Of a DNA stretch of 48,700 bases, positions 18,328 through 26,920 are shown piece after piece (position 1 is the first letter of the stretch; every line of letters begins with the position of its first letter). Source of the DNA: Caballeronia sp. (GTDB lineage: Bacteria > Pseudomonadota > Gammaproteobacteria > Burkholderiales > Burkholderiaceae); assembly GCF_028292365.1 (NCBI RefSeq), contig NZ_JAQGMM010000354.1, positions 1-48,700 on the forward strand, given 5' to 3'. A program made the translations under genes and the position numbers. The notes beneath the pieces are model-generated. The model saw nothing but the letters and a program-made list of their open reading frames with translations. It was not told the DNA's origin and made no database searches.

Positions 18328-19617
18328 CTAGTTCCTATTCAGTGTGAGCTTGCCCGTCAGTATCAAGACGGCGGCCACGGCGGCCGCACAGGCCATGACA
18401 AAGAGCCCGGCATGCATGCTTCCCGTCCATGCTTTTGTCCAGCCGACTACCGCGGGTCCCCAGAATCCTCCCGATAACCCGACTGTATTGATCAGCGCGA
18501 TCCCCCCTGCCGCCGCGGTTCCTTCGACAAGCTCGGACGGAATGGCCCAGAAGACCGTATAGGCCATCCACAGGCAAGCAGTTCCCAAGGTCAGTGCCAG
18601 AAGGGTCATCGGCAGGTTTCCGTCGGCGAGAATGGCGGCGATCAGGCAGACCGAGGCGGCGAACGCCGGAATGGCGCAGTGGTAGCGCCGTTCGCCCAGC
18701 CGGTCGGAGCGGCGCCCGGCGAGGTACATGGAGACCGCGGCCGCTACATAGGGAATCGAGGTGTACCAGCCGAGGCGCAGCGTATCGCTCACGCCCTGTT
18801 CCCTGAGCAGCGTCGGCAACCAGAAGCTGATGGCATAGATCGGGAAAATGATGCTGAAGTACGCAAACGCGAGCACATAGACCCTCGGGCTTTTGAGCAG
18901 CGCCTTGAAAGAATCCGCGCGATGCTGGCTCGGCGCGGTCTCGTGCTTGAGCAGCCGCTTTTCGTCGTCGTTCAACCAGGGCGCGTCGTCGGGGCGATCG
19001 GACAGCACACGCAGGGTCAGAAGACCCAGCACGATACATGGCAGTCCTTCTACAAGGAACATCCATTGCCAGCCCGCCAGGCCGCCGACGCCGGAGAGAC
19101 GCGTCATGAGCCACGCCGACAACGGCCCGCCGACAATCCCGCCCAGTGGTCCGGCCACGAACACGAGGGCGATGGCGCGGGCCATGCGAGCCGGGCCGTA
19201 CCAGCACGAGAGGTAATAGATCATGCCCGGCGCGAAACCCGCCTCGAAGACGCCGAGGAGAAATCGCATCGCGTAGAAGGCGGGCACGTTACGCACGAAC
19301 AGCATGCAGGCCGATGTAATGCCCCAGAGCACGAGGATGCGGCTGAATGTCCGCCGGGCGCCTACCCTTGGCAACATGAGGTTGCTCGGCAGTTCGAACA
19401 AGACGTAGCCTATGAAGAAAATCCCTGCGCCGACTCCGTATGCGGCGTCCGAGAAACCCAGGTCGGTCTGCATCTGGAGCTTGGCGAACCCGACGTTGAC
19501 GCGATCCAGATACGCGAACATGTAGCAGGTCACTAGAAACGGCAGGAGCCGCCAGTTGAGCTTGCTGTAGAGCGCGGAGGGGTCGTCGCCCGCGGTCGAT
19601 GGGTGGATTGCTGACAT
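18328..19617 (-). CDS. MFS transporter, ACS (anion:cation symporter) type
   Basis: A 429-residue, 12-helix carrier. Diagnostic features of the ACS branch are YLDRVNVGFAKLQM in helix 1, FFIGYVLFELPSNL, RFLLGVFEAGFAPGMIYY and the second-half motif AGRRSDRLGERR. Relatives carry tartrate, phthalate, galactonate or similar organic anions. The start at 19617 has GGGAGAC upstream. The much longer frame that extends to 20544 reads antisense through the LysR gene and is not real. It lies 105 bases from the M81 peptidase start and is divergent from LysR, the usual layout for a carrier controlled by its LysR neighbour. Confidence 0.93.
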   Translation of the reverse strand: MSAIHPSTAGDDPSALYSKLNWRLLPFLVTCYMFAYLDRVNVGFAKLQMQTDLGFSDAAYGVGAGIFFIGYVLFELPSNLMLPRVGARRTFSRILVLWGITSACMLFVRNVPAFYAMRFLLGVFEAGFAPGMIYYLSCWYGPARMARAIALVFVAGPLGGIVGGPLSAWLMTRLSGVGGLAGWQWMFLVEGLPCIVLGLLTLRVLSDRPDDAPWLNDDEKRLLKHETAPSQHRADSFKALLKSPRVYVLAFAYFSIIFPIYAISFWLPTLLREQGVSDTLRLGWYTSIPYVAAAVSMYLAGRRSDRLGERRYHCAIPAFAASVCLIAAILADGNLPMTLLALTLGTACLWMAYTVFWAIPSELVEGTAAAGGIALINTVGLSGGFWGPAVVGWTKAWTGSMHAGLFVMACAAAVAAVLILTGKLTLNRN

Positions 19618-19637
19618 GCGTGTCTCCCGGTTTCGTT

Positions 19638-19650
19638 CACTGGACCAGTG
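19638..19650. promoter_or_regulatory. Perfect 13-base palindrome near the MFS start
   Basis: CACTGG-A-CCAGTG lies 20 bases upstream of the ACS-type carrier start in the 132-base divergent region shared with LysR. It could be an operator or a transcript hairpin. Confidence 0.4.
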
Positions 19651-19693
19651 GTAACGGCCAAGTTCATGGTGACAGCGCGAAAATAGGCTAGCA

Positions 19694-19723
19694 AGAGCAA
19701 CTAAGTTCACATATCGTTGCTCT
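19694..19723. promoter_or_regulatory. Probable LysR binding site
   Basis: Eight-base arms AGAGCAAC (19694-19701) and GTTGCTCT (19716-19723) are separated by 14 AT-rich bases. The site ends 26 bases before the LysR start codon and lies in the middle of the divergent MFS-LysR region. Dyads of this kind are the usual recognition sites of LysR regulators. Assignment is by symmetry and position only. Confidence 0.55.
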
Positions 19724-19749
19724 GTAGACAACACAAACGGAACAATCAA

Positions 19750-20712
19750 ATGCGCGAGATCAACCAGCAGCGTCTTCGGTATTTCCACGAGGTGCTCACT
19801 CACGGCACCATCCGCGGCGCCGCAGAACACATCAATACCTCGCCTTCGGTTATCACGAGGCAGATCAAGCTCCTCGAGGATGAACTGGGCGCCACGCTGT
19901 TCGAACGTCAGGCTCGCGGCGTCAAGCCTACCGAAGCTGCGTTTCATCTGCTGGAGTTCTGGCAGGGCTACCGGTCGCAGCAGGAAAAGCTTGAGGACCA
20001 GTTGCACGCGTTGAAGGGACTTCAGCAGGGCCGTATCCAGCTTGCGGTGAGCGAGGGGTTTGTCGATACGCTTGTTGACGACGTGCTTGCGCCGTTCTGC
20101 GCCCGCTACCCCCGCCTGGAAATCAGCATGACCATGCTCGCGGTGGACGAGCTGCTGGACGATGTCGCGGAAAGCCGCTCGCATATCGGACTCGCCTACA
20201 ATCCGCCGCCGCATCCGCGCATCGAATATCGAGCGAGTTCCAGCCAACCCGTCGTGCTGTTGCTGCGAAGCGATCATCCGCTCGTTAAACGTACCGGGCC
20301 GGCGAGCATCGAGGATCTGCGTGCCTATCCACTGGTGCTCATGCCATCCACGTTCGGGATCGGCCATGTTGTATCGATGCTGGAACTCGCCGAGAACATC
20401 ACGATCCGCCCCGCGATAACAACGAATTCCCTGAGTGCATTGAAGCGCTTCGTGACGGCTGAAAACTTCGTGACGCTCATCGGCGAATTTGCTGCATACC
20501 GGGAGCTTGCGAGCGGCGAACTGACAACGGTTCCGATCGCGCACCCGCTGTTTGAAGGCGTGCAGGCGAGGGCGTTAGTCAAGACCGGCAGGCCGCTCGC
20601 TGGAGGCCCGCTCGAACTGCTTAAGTGGATTCAGGAACGCATGCCGATGTTTGCTGCGCCTCGCGCACCGGAATCGCGAACGAGAACGTCCCGCGGCCGG
20701 CGCAAGAAATAA
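19750..20712 (+). CDS. LysR-family transcriptional regulator
   Basis: A 320-residue regulator. Residues 1-60 form the winged helix-turn-helix ([25 protein letters not shown] in parts, then [21 protein letters not shown]), and the rest is the two-lobed periplasmic-binding-like effector domain ([13 protein letters not shown] to the end). The C-terminal tail is basic ([12 protein letters not shown]). The ATG at 19750 precedes the conserved domain with a modest ACGGAA upstream; an earlier in-frame start at 19717 lies in the putative operator. It most likely controls the divergent ACS-type carrier and the M81 peptidase in response to the transported compound, and itself through the dyad at 19694-19723. 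Confidence 0.93.
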   Translation: MREINQQRLRYFHEVLTHGTIRGAAEHINTSPSVITRQIKLLEDELGATLFERQARGVKPTEAAFHLLEFWQGYRSQQEKLEDQLHALKGLQQGRIQLAVSEGFVDTLVDDVLAPFCARYPRLEISMTMLAVDELLDDVAESRSHIGLAYNPPPHPRIEYRASSSQPVVLLLRSDHPLVKRTGPASIEDLRAYPLVLMPSTFGIGHVVSMLELAENITIRPAITTNSLSALKRFVTAENFVTLIGEFAAYRELASGELTTVPIAHPLFEGVQARALVKTGRPLAGGPLELLKWIQERMPMFAAPRAPESRTRTSRGRRKK

Positions 20713-20863
20713 CCGTGCGGACCAGGCGTTGCACTATGGTTGAAGTTGGCGGTATCAAGGCGATGTCGCTGGTCTCGATGAGGCATGCAAACGCGGGCAT
20801 TCTGGCTTCTGTTATCCCCTCTTCACGCGGGGTGCTCGGTCGGATAGTATGATGAATCATCGA

Positions 20864-20887
20864 CGCTCGATCGCGGCTGATCGAGCG
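20864..20887 (+). other. Hairpin in the leader of the DUF1090 gene
   Basis: A perfect nine-base stem (CGCTCGATC with GATCGAGCG) with a six-base loop ends 28 bases upstream of the start codon at 20916. No T-run follows. It may stabilise the transcript or be a protein site in the promoter; it is too far from the LysR stop to be its terminator with confidence. Confidence 0.4.
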
Positions 20888-20915
20888 CCTCAATCAACCT
20901 CTATCGAGGTAGTAA

Positions 20916-21314
20916 ATGAAGAAAATGAAGACAATGAGGACGGCCTTCAAGGTTCTGTTGTTGTCCTCAGTAATGTGTCCGATGCTTGTTTGGGCGCAAG
21001 TGCGTGGCTGTGAAGCCAAGCGTACTTCGTTGGAAAGGGAGATTACGTACGCTCAGGCGCATGGCAATGCACGTCGCGTCGACGGCTTGGAAACCGCGCT
21101 TGCCCGGTTGAATGCGAACTGTACAGATGAAGTTTTGCGCAGCGCGACTCAGCGCAAAGTTGCTTCGGCACAGAAAAAGCTGGCGGAACGCGAACACGAT
21201 TTGCAGGAAGCCAGGACTCAGGGGAAAAGTTCTAAGAAAATTGCCGAGCGCCAACGCAAGGTGGATGAAGCGCACGCCGACCTGGAGCGGGCACAGGCCG
21301 AAAGCATTGACTGA
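20916..21314 (+). CDS. DUF1090-family exported protein (YqjC-like)
   Basis: A small periplasmic protein of 132 residues. The signal peptide ends at VWAQ (about residue 28). The mature part has two cysteines (GCEAKR and NANC), which may form a disulphide, and then a long charged helix rich in Lys, Glu, Gln and Arg (AQKKLAEREHDLQEAR), predicted to be coiled coil. This is the DUF1090 pattern, represented by YqjC of enterobacteria; the function is not known. GAGG lies ten bases upstream of the start. It stands alone between LysR and a small lipoprotein gene. Confidence 0.85.
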   Translation: MKKMKTMRTAFKVLLLSSVMCPMLVWAQVRGCEAKRTSLEREITYAQAHGNARRVDGLETALARLNANCTDEVLRSATQRKVASAQKKLAEREHDLQEARTQGKSSKKIAERQRKVDEAHADLERAQAESID

Positions 21315-21575
21315 CCCGGTCAGCACGATGGCTTTCCAGCCCGCTGATGTTTGCAATATGGTCGTCCAGGACACGGCCGTATCGTAGTGGCACCTTGGTT
21401 GAATATCGCGTTTTCTGAAGGTGCCGCCCGCGAGTGTCCGCTGTTGGGTGACTTCGATGACCGCTCAGGGCGGGCGGATTCAACCAGTGTTGGAAAAGCG
21501 CGGGTCGGCTGGCAACCGTCTCCCTCGATCCGCATCCGCATGCTGCGTCTATCTTTTTCTAGCAGGAGCCGATCC

Positions 21576-21908
21576 ATGGGACCGCGTGTTCATCTTCTCT
21601 TCATTGCCTCATTCGCTGGTCTATTGTTGAGCGCTTGTGCGCAGACCAGCCCCGTCGAGTTTTCCGTATCGGGCGCTGATGCGTCGACGCTCAATCAGGC
21701 GAGCGATATGGACTTCGGTCCGATGGACAGGACCATCGCACAATGTAAAGCGGTTTCGAAGAAAGCAGGCCCGGATCAATGCTCGAAAGTTCGTGCGTAC
21801 GAGTCGTGTATGAAAGGTAAGGGCTACATCACCGTGCTTGGGCCGGAGAACCCGAAAGGTTGCGGCGATCCGGAGTGGGAGAAAGATGTGAGGAAGTGGC
21901 TCCAATGA
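21576..21908 (+). CDS. Small lipoprotein, unknown function
   Basis: A 110-residue protein starting with a lipoprotein signal peptide (FIASFAGLLLSAC, lipobox cysteine at about residue 23). The mature part has four further cysteines (QCKAV, QCSKV, SCMKG, GCGDP) that may form two disulphide bridges, and no domain I recognise. AGGAG lies eight bases upstream of ATG 21576; a longer frame to 21351 has neither a ribosome site nor a signal peptide. Such short cysteine-containing lipoproteins are common in Burkholderia genomes. Confidence 0.75.
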   Translation: MGPRVHLLFIASFAGLLLSACAQTSPVEFSVSGADASTLNQASDMDFGPMDRTIAQCKAVSKKAGPDQCSKVRAYESCMKGKGYITVLGPENPKGCGDPEWEKDVRKWLQ

Positions 21909-22278
21909 GGAAAGGGCCGGAACCGTTGTTTGCTCAGGTGTGTCACGAGTTGTCCGACCTGGCTGGCAGGTGTCTTTAAACGTGGTCCGCTCGGACCGTC
22001 GTCAATCGTGGGGGATTTCGTTTGCAAGTTTGCTCACCAAGCGCCGCTCCACTGGCCATTCGCTATCCACGCAGCCCGATTAGTTTCCTGGCGGATCACG
22101 AAGCATGCACCGTTAAATGCCGAACCGCCGGCCTTGGATTGGGCTCGCCCGTTAGGGGTAACTCCGAAAATAGAAATTCACCCTTGCGAACAATGCGCTT
22201 AATCAACAGCGACCACTTTCCTACAATGGGGTTGCACCGTTTACGTGGAAATTCCATTTCAATCAAGGAGACCGGTTC
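21909..22278. other. Intergenic stretch
   Basis: About 370 bases without a gene. Open frames are short and have no ribosome site. The last 80 bases should contain the promoter of the repeat-containing exported protein, with AAGGAG at about 22266-22271. Confidence 0.45.
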
Positions 22279-22572
22279 ATGAACAAGGCAACCAGCATAT
22301 TAATCGCGGCCGTCGCAGCACTCACGCTGTCAGGCGGCGCTTATGCACAGAACAACAACTCGCTGGCGCGACCGAGCGTAGTGTCGCCGGCTGCTGCAAC
22401 GGGCGGCTACGGAACGCCAGGGGACGCCAACTCGGACAGTGGCCGGGCCGCTGCGTCGCCGAACTCGGGGCTGCAAAATAGCAGCAATGGCTCGACCCCT
22501 GCTCCCACCGTTTGGAAAAGCAACAATTCGCTGGCGCGACCGAGCGTAGTGTCGCCGGCTGCCGCCCAATAA
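22279..22572 (+). CDS. Small exported Ser/Asn/Ala-rich protein with an internal repeat
   Basis: A 97-residue protein with a clear Sec signal peptide (cleavage at AYAQ, near residue 23). The mature chain is low in complexity and begins and ends with the same segment, NNSLARPSVVSPAAA. The two copies are joined by a Gly/Ser/Asn-rich linker. AAGGAG lies eight bases upstream of the start. I do not recognise a family. The repeated segment may be a binding or surface-interaction motif; no function can be assigned. Confidence 0.75.
   Translation: MNKATSILIAAVAALTLSGGAYAQNNNSLARPSVVSPAAATGGYGTPGDANSDSGRAAASPNSGLQNSSNGSTPAPTVWKSNNSLARPSVVSPAAAQ
22353..22397 (+). repeat. Intragenic direct repeat, copy 1
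   Basis: A 45-base unit matched by 22521-22565 with two silent differences, encoding NNSLARPSVVSPAA near the start of the mature protein. Confidence 0.9.
22521..22565 (+). repeat. Intragenic direct repeat, copy 2
   Basis: The second copy of the 45-base unit, at the C-terminus of the same gene. The near identity at the DNA level points to a recent duplication or continued conversion. Confidence 0.9.
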
Positions 22573-22579
22573 CAGCTGT

Positions 22580-22614
22580 TGGCGACAACGATTAGTCGCG
22601 AATTGTCATCGCCA
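22580..22614. terminator. Possible terminator hairpin between convergent genes
   Basis: TGGCGACAA (22580-22588) can pair with TTGTC-AT-CGCCA (22603-22614) with a two-base bulge. It lies just after the repeat-protein stop and before the stop of the convergent diguanylate cyclase. No T-run is present, so support is weak. Confidence 0.3.
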
Positions 22615-22692
22615 CCGGGCTCGTGGGGCGAGGGTGACTCCCGGATTTCCCCCGATCTGTGCCACTAGTTTTTCACGTACCTGACACAGACT

Positions 22693-23892
22693 TCACTGCG
22701 AGTGATACTCGAAAGCCGCGACGCGCACACGGTTGCGGCCTTCCCGCTTCGAACGGTAGAGCGCCTCGTCGGCGCGTTGCAGGATCGTATCGAGCGTGTC
22801 GTCGGTGAGGCTGCCAGCGGCGATGCCGATGCTTAATGTCGGCTGGATCGCGAGCGCACCGAGCGAGCCGGTCGCATTCGCGAACGCGACGCGGATTCGC
22901 TCGGCGATCGCAAAGGCTTCACTGCCGCCGGTGCGCGGCAGCAGCATGACGAACTCGTCGCCACCATAGCGCGCGAGCGTGTCGCCGGTGCGCAGGTCGC
23001 CGCTCGCAGTGGCCGCGAAGAGGCGCAGCACATCGTCGCCCATCGCGTGGCCGTGCGTGTCGTTGACCGCCTTGAAGTGGTCGAGATCTATCACGACCAG
23101 CGATACTACGCTCAATATCGCATCGTCGTCCTGACGCGCCGCGCGGCGCGCGGCCGCCAGCCGCCCATATGACAGATGCAGTCCGCTGCGATTCAACGCA
23201 CCCGTCAACGGATCGCGCTGCGCATGGTCGAACAGCAACTGATGGCTGCGCTCGGCAGCCATCAGCAACAACGTGAAGCCGCGAAGCGTGATAAAGACCT
23301 CGCCGGTCGCAGCCATCCACTGGTAGGTCGCGGTGGGTGAAGAGAAAAGTGTCGTGCCGCCGATCGCGCCGCGCAACGTCATCACTGTCCGTAAGGCAAA
23401 CAACAGCGCGGTCGCGCCAAAACAACCGGCGAGCAGCCACGCGGACGTGAGTCGATGCCGTCGCGCAAGCCGCACCCCTTCGACGACGATCGCCGAGTCG
23501 ATTAGCGCGGCGACCATGGATTCAAATGCAATACGTACGCGGAAATCGGCGGGGGTGGACCATAGCGCGACGAGCAGCACCTGCGATACCACGACGCTCG
23601 TCACCACCCACCAGGGCAGCGGCGGCCGCAGCGCGAATGCACGCACGGACACCAGCAGCAACAGAAAGGCGGCCATCGTCACGACGTTCGCCAGTTGCAC
23701 GGTTACGAAATCGGGCGCCAAGCCGCGCAGCGCGACGCCGAGCGTCCCTAATCCCAGCAGCACATTGCTGAGGCCCCACCATGCCGGCCAGCGCTCGAAC
23801 CGCTGCGTGCAATATGCGACCAGTTGCAGCGCGCCGAGCACGAGACAGGTGATGGCAGTGACAACATAAAGCGTCCGGATATCGAGAATCAC
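22693..23892 (-). CDS. Membrane diguanylate cyclase (GGDEF)
   Basis: Makes the second messenger cyclic di-GMP. The 399-residue protein has six or seven membrane helices in residues 1-212, then a GGDEF domain from about 222. The active-site loop is intact (GGDEF at 310-314), as are DPLTGALNR and DLDHFKAVND for metal and substrate binding. An inhibitory I-site RTGD at 301-304 lies five residues before the loop, so product inhibition is likely. No EAL domain is present. The start is GTG at 23892 with GGGGTAG upstream. The next gene upstream on the same strand is the Cache/chemoreceptor-like protein, 457 bases away, which may or may not be functionally linked. Confidence 0.95.
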   Translation of the reverse strand: MILDIRTLYVVTAITCLVLGALQLVAYCTQRFERWPAWWGLSNVLLGLGTLGVALRGLAPDFVTVQLANVVTMAAFLLLLVSVRAFALRPPLPWWVVTSVVVSQVLLVALWSTPADFRVRIAFESMVAALIDSAIVVEGVRLARRHRLTSAWLLAGCFGATALLFALRTVMTLRGAIGGTTLFSSPTATYQWMAATGEVFITLRGFTLLLMAAERSHQLLFDHAQRDPLTGALNRSGLHLSYGRLAAARRAARQDDDAILSVVSLVVIDLDHFKAVNDTHGHAMGDDVLRLFAATASGDLRTGDTLARYGGDEFVMLLPRTGGSEAFAIAERIRVAFANATGSLGALAIQPTLSIGIAAGSLTDDTLDTILQRADEALYRSKREGRNRVRVAAFEYHSQ

Positions 23893-24349
23893 CTGGCTAC
23901 CCCATGTAACGGAAATGCGCCGGCAACGCCGGCAACGGCAGCGTTTCGCCCAGCAATGCTAGCCGTCAATCTCGATGCGGATTCGAACGCATGCACCCAT
24001 GCGGGCATAGCGGCAAGTCACCACGACGCGTGGATCCAGCCGCTCGCGCGAACGACAGCATGCGTTCGACGACCGACTTGACGAGCGGCGCGGGCGGCCG
24101 GCGCAGATACCAGAAATGGGCATATCAGCCTGAATCAAGGGTCTCTTTTGGGGCGGTTCGTGCCCTCGCCGTATCGATTGCGCTCTGGGCGTCGCGCGGT
24201 CACAGATCCCGGGGAGTACGTCCACAACGGGACGCTCGGCGGGATTATCCAGATTGATTGACGGTGAAATACAAACGACATCGGCCGTACGTTTGGTGCA
24301 ACGACCCGCTCCAAGGTGCTTTGCGCAGTGCACCGGCGAGGCTAGACAC
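23893..24349. other. Intergenic stretch between the cyclase and the Cache protein
   Basis: About 460 bases without a convincing gene; short open frames match no family. It should contain the promoter of the diguanylate cyclase. I found no tRNA, repeat or clear operator. Confidence 0.45.
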
Positions 24350-25402
24350 CTACGCCGCGTGATGTGGTTTTTGCTCAATCACCCCGAACCAGCCCATGCC
24401 CTGGTAGCTTTCATAGCCAGGCGTCAATGCATATCCAACAAACGATCCCTCAGTGGTGCGATAAGCGCCGGCACCTGTACTACCCGATCGCAACTCGTAT
24501 CGCTTCGGATTCCTGGACATTTGCCCAGAATCCGCAATGACTCGCCCATTGGCGTCGACAATCATGCAACGCGTGCGCAATCGCTCCTCGTTACTCAAAC
24601 GCACGTTATCCAGCACCGCCGATGCTTGCTTCGTCCAGTCGAAAAAGACCGCGAGAACGCCGACGATCTTTCCATTGCTTGCGCCGTTCTCCCTGATCGC
24701 GGTCGCGTACGTGGCCGTTTGCGCTCCGTTCAGTTCCGCGACCGTGCCCACGTTGGCGGTGGCATATTCGTCGCCAGAGCGCGTACGGAGCGCGGCATCG
24801 AACCACTCCTGGCGGGCGGCGCTTGCCACACCCGCGACCGGGAACTTTGAGGGCCGCCCATTCGCGACGACACGCCCGTCGAGATCCAGCATCCAGATGT
24901 CGAGATAGACGGTATAGCTGTCGAGTATCACCGACATCCGCTTTGACGCGTGAGCGGCGGCCTCCGGGGTGCTCGTCACGCCATCAACGATCGCTGCATC
25001 CGTTGCCCACCAGCGTACGTCGCATGATCGCTCGTAAAGATTGCGATCGATCACGTCGATCATGTTCAGCGCCAGATCGGTGAGTCGCTGACCCTGCTGC
25101 CGTTCCAGCTCCGCCACCATCGTTTCGCTGATAGTCGCAAGTTCAGCGCCGAGCTCGCCAGTGAGTTGCCCGATCCGGTGAGACACGTCCTTCACCTGGT
25201 TCGCCACGACTGCGAAGCCACGGCCGGCTTCTCCAGCGCGTGCCGCCTCGATCAGCGCATTGATGGCGAGATAGGTTGCCTCGCGGTTGATCAGATCGAT
25301 TTCCGCGATCTTGTCTTTGGAAATCCTGCGGACGGCTGTCGTCAACTCGGCTATGACCGTGTCTTTCGACGGTTGACCGTGCTTCGCTAAGACTGCAGAC
25401 AT
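24350..25402 (-). CDS. Soluble chemoreceptor-tip/Cache-domain sensor protein
   Basis: An unusual 350-residue protein. Residues about 30-90 contain the tip of the methyl-accepting chemotaxis signalling hairpin (NREATYLAINALIEAARAGE, then GRGFAVVANQVKDVS), which contacts CheA and CheW. From about 100 to 345 follows a double-Cache-like ligand domain (NLYERSCDVRWWATD, YLDIWMLDLDGRVVANG, CMIVDANGRVIADSG). No membrane segment or signal peptide is seen, so the Cache domain should be cytoplasmic. This reverses the normal receptor order, and the signalling part is far shorter than the usual coiled coil. ATG 25402 has GGAG upstream; the in-frame extension to 25594 is not protein-like. It could sense a cytosolic metabolite and join a receptor array, or act as an array-independent scaffold. 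Confidence 0.85.
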   Translation of the reverse strand: MSAVLAKHGQPSKDTVIAELTTAVRRISKDKIAEIDLINREATYLAINALIEAARAGEAGRGFAVVANQVKDVSHRIGQLTGELGAELATISETMVAELERQQGQRLTDLALNMIDVIDRNLYERSCDVRWWATDAAIVDGVTSTPEAAAHASKRMSVILDSYTVYLDIWMLDLDGRVVANGRPSKFPVAGVASAARQEWFDAALRTRSGDEYATANVGTVAELNGAQTATYATAIRENGASNGKIVGVLAVFFDWTKQASAVLDNVRLSNEERLRTRCMIVDANGRVIADSGQMSRNPKRYELRSGSTGAGAYRTTEGSFVGYALTPGYESYQGMGWFGVIEQKPHHAA

Positions 25403-25660
25403 GGCGTGCTTGCTCCGATTGTTACGGTGCTGCCAACTGAGATTCACTACCGCCCCTGGTAGCGCGCTAGTGGTATTAACGGCGCATTTAGCGAATGCTT
25501 GAGTACCGAACCGAAATTCTCTCTGCGATGTGAAAGTATGGGTGATTCCCACTTTGCGCTGACCGGCGGGGTCAGGCCAGAAAGAGACCTTCAAACTCGC
25601 CGCTCAAATAAGTCGTCGCTGCCAGTTTTCAATGGCGGCCAAAGCACTGCTGGCGCAAGC

Positions 25661-26848
25661 CTAATCCAGCAACACCTGACGCGGGATTGTCGGAAGTATC
25701 AACGCGGACGTCACGAATCCGACAACACCGACGCTGCCGAATAGTGCCCATGTTTGGTGCGATGTTCCATTCAAAATGAGCCAACTTCCTGCGTAGTATC
25801 CAGCCGCGCCACCAAGCGCACCTATGGCACTCAGCGCGCCAAAAAACGTCCCTTGACTTCCATCGGTGGCCAGCGAAGCCGTCATGGTTTCAAGTGCCGG
25901 CAGCATGATAGTTTCGATAACCGTGTATGCGGCGATGAATAACAGGAACCACACGACGCCATCGAAAATGGCCACGCTGGCGAACGCGATTGCGGCAGCC
26001 AGATAGGCATACAGGGTCGCGGTCATGGGATTCATCCGCACGAGCCAGCGTTTCATCGACAGCATGAACGTCAGTCCGATTGCGCCGTTCACAACATAGA
26101 CCGCAGACGCCGCGTGCGGACCCGCCAGACGCCCCGCATATAGTGGAAATGCGACATACAACTGCGGGAACAAAAAGAACCACGGAAGCGCGACCAGGAT
26201 CAAACGCCACAGACCGCGATGGGTCGCCGCAGCACGCAGACTTGAGAGAACGGGACGACGATCCGATATTTCGGATACTTCGACGTTTAATCGAAACACC
26301 ACTGCGCCAAGCAAGCCAAATAAAAGTGCGCTTCCGGCAAACGCGAAACGGGCATCGGCGAGACCCGCGAGTCCGCCTATTATCGGACCGACCGCGGTGC
26401 CCAGGTTCAGCATCTGGTTGTTAGTGGCAAACAGCGCGGAAAGCGTTGCCTTCGGCTGACGGCCGAGAACTCCGTAAAGACCGCCCTCGTAACATGCAAC
26501 GCCCGAACCGGCCACGAACGCGAAGCATACCCAGGCGCTTGCGTCGTTCGTCATGCCGAATCCGAGAAATCCCAATCCCCTCAACCAAAGCCCCAACGCC
26601 ATCATGCGCCGGGAGCCGAAGCGGTCCGCGACCGCGCCGGTCATCAGCGGCAACACCTGGGCGGAGACCAAATTTGCCGACATCACTGTGGCAAGCGCGG
26701 CGGCACTGAAATGCAAGGTCATCGACATGTGCAGCGCAAGCAGTGGAACGGTCATGAAGTGCGATGCGTTCATGACGCCCTGAATCCGCAACAACGCCCG
26801 GATGTCGCGTGAAAAGGTCGGACGGATCGAATGGCTCTTGGTGAACAT
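25661..26848 (-). CDS. MFS transporter (drug:H+ antiporter-like)
   Basis: A 395-residue carrier with 11-12 membrane helices. The motif TGAVADRFGSRRMM between helices 2 and 3 and YEGGLYGVLGR in helix 5 suggest the drug-efflux side of the superfamily; no substrate can be named. ATG 26848 with AAGGATG upstream is a sound start; the frame up to 26932 runs through the operator and is rejected. It is divergent from the CGNR-type regulator, and the 72-base region between them is almost filled by one long inverted repeat, so it is very probably controlled by that protein. Confidence 0.9.
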   Translation of the reverse strand: MFTKSHSIRPTFSRDIRALLRIQGVMNASHFMTVPLLALHMSMTLHFSAAALATVMSANLVSAQVLPLMTGAVADRFGSRRMMALGLWLRGLGFLGFGMTNDASAWVCFAFVAGSGVACYEGGLYGVLGRQPKATLSALFATNNQMLNLGTAVGPIIGGLAGLADARFAFAGSALLFGLLGAVVFRLNVEVSEISDRRPVLSSLRAAATHRGLWRLILVALPWFFLFPQLYVAFPLYAGRLAGPHAASAVYVVNGAIGLTFMLSMKRWLVRMNPMTATLYAYLAAAIAFASVAIFDGVVWFLLFIAAYTVIETIMLPALETMTASLATDGSQGTFFGALSAIGALGGAAGYYAGSWLILNGTSHQTWALFGSVGVVGFVTSALILPTIPRQVLLD

Positions 26849-26859
26849 CTTGCATCCTT

Positions 26860-26887
26860 GTAACCACTGTAGTATTTTGATGGTTAC
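26860..26887. promoter_or_regulatory. Inverted repeat operator in the MFS/CGNR divergent region
   Basis: GTAACCA (26860-26866) and TGGTTAC (26881-26887) are perfect seven-base arms 14 bases apart. The site lies 11 bases before the MFS start and 33 bases before the regulator start, so one bound protein could control both. Confidence 0.65.
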
Positions 26888-26920
26888 GTAAACTCCTTGA
26901 CTTTGCAACACGGAGACGCC

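Noticed and set aside
16783-18477. 564-codon open frame on the plus strand
   Set aside because: Antisense to the M81 peptidase, with the same shadow composition.
19618-20544. Extension of the ACS-type MFS frame to 738 codons
   Set aside because: The extra part is antisense to the LysR gene. A ribosome site and the family N-terminus put the start at 19617.
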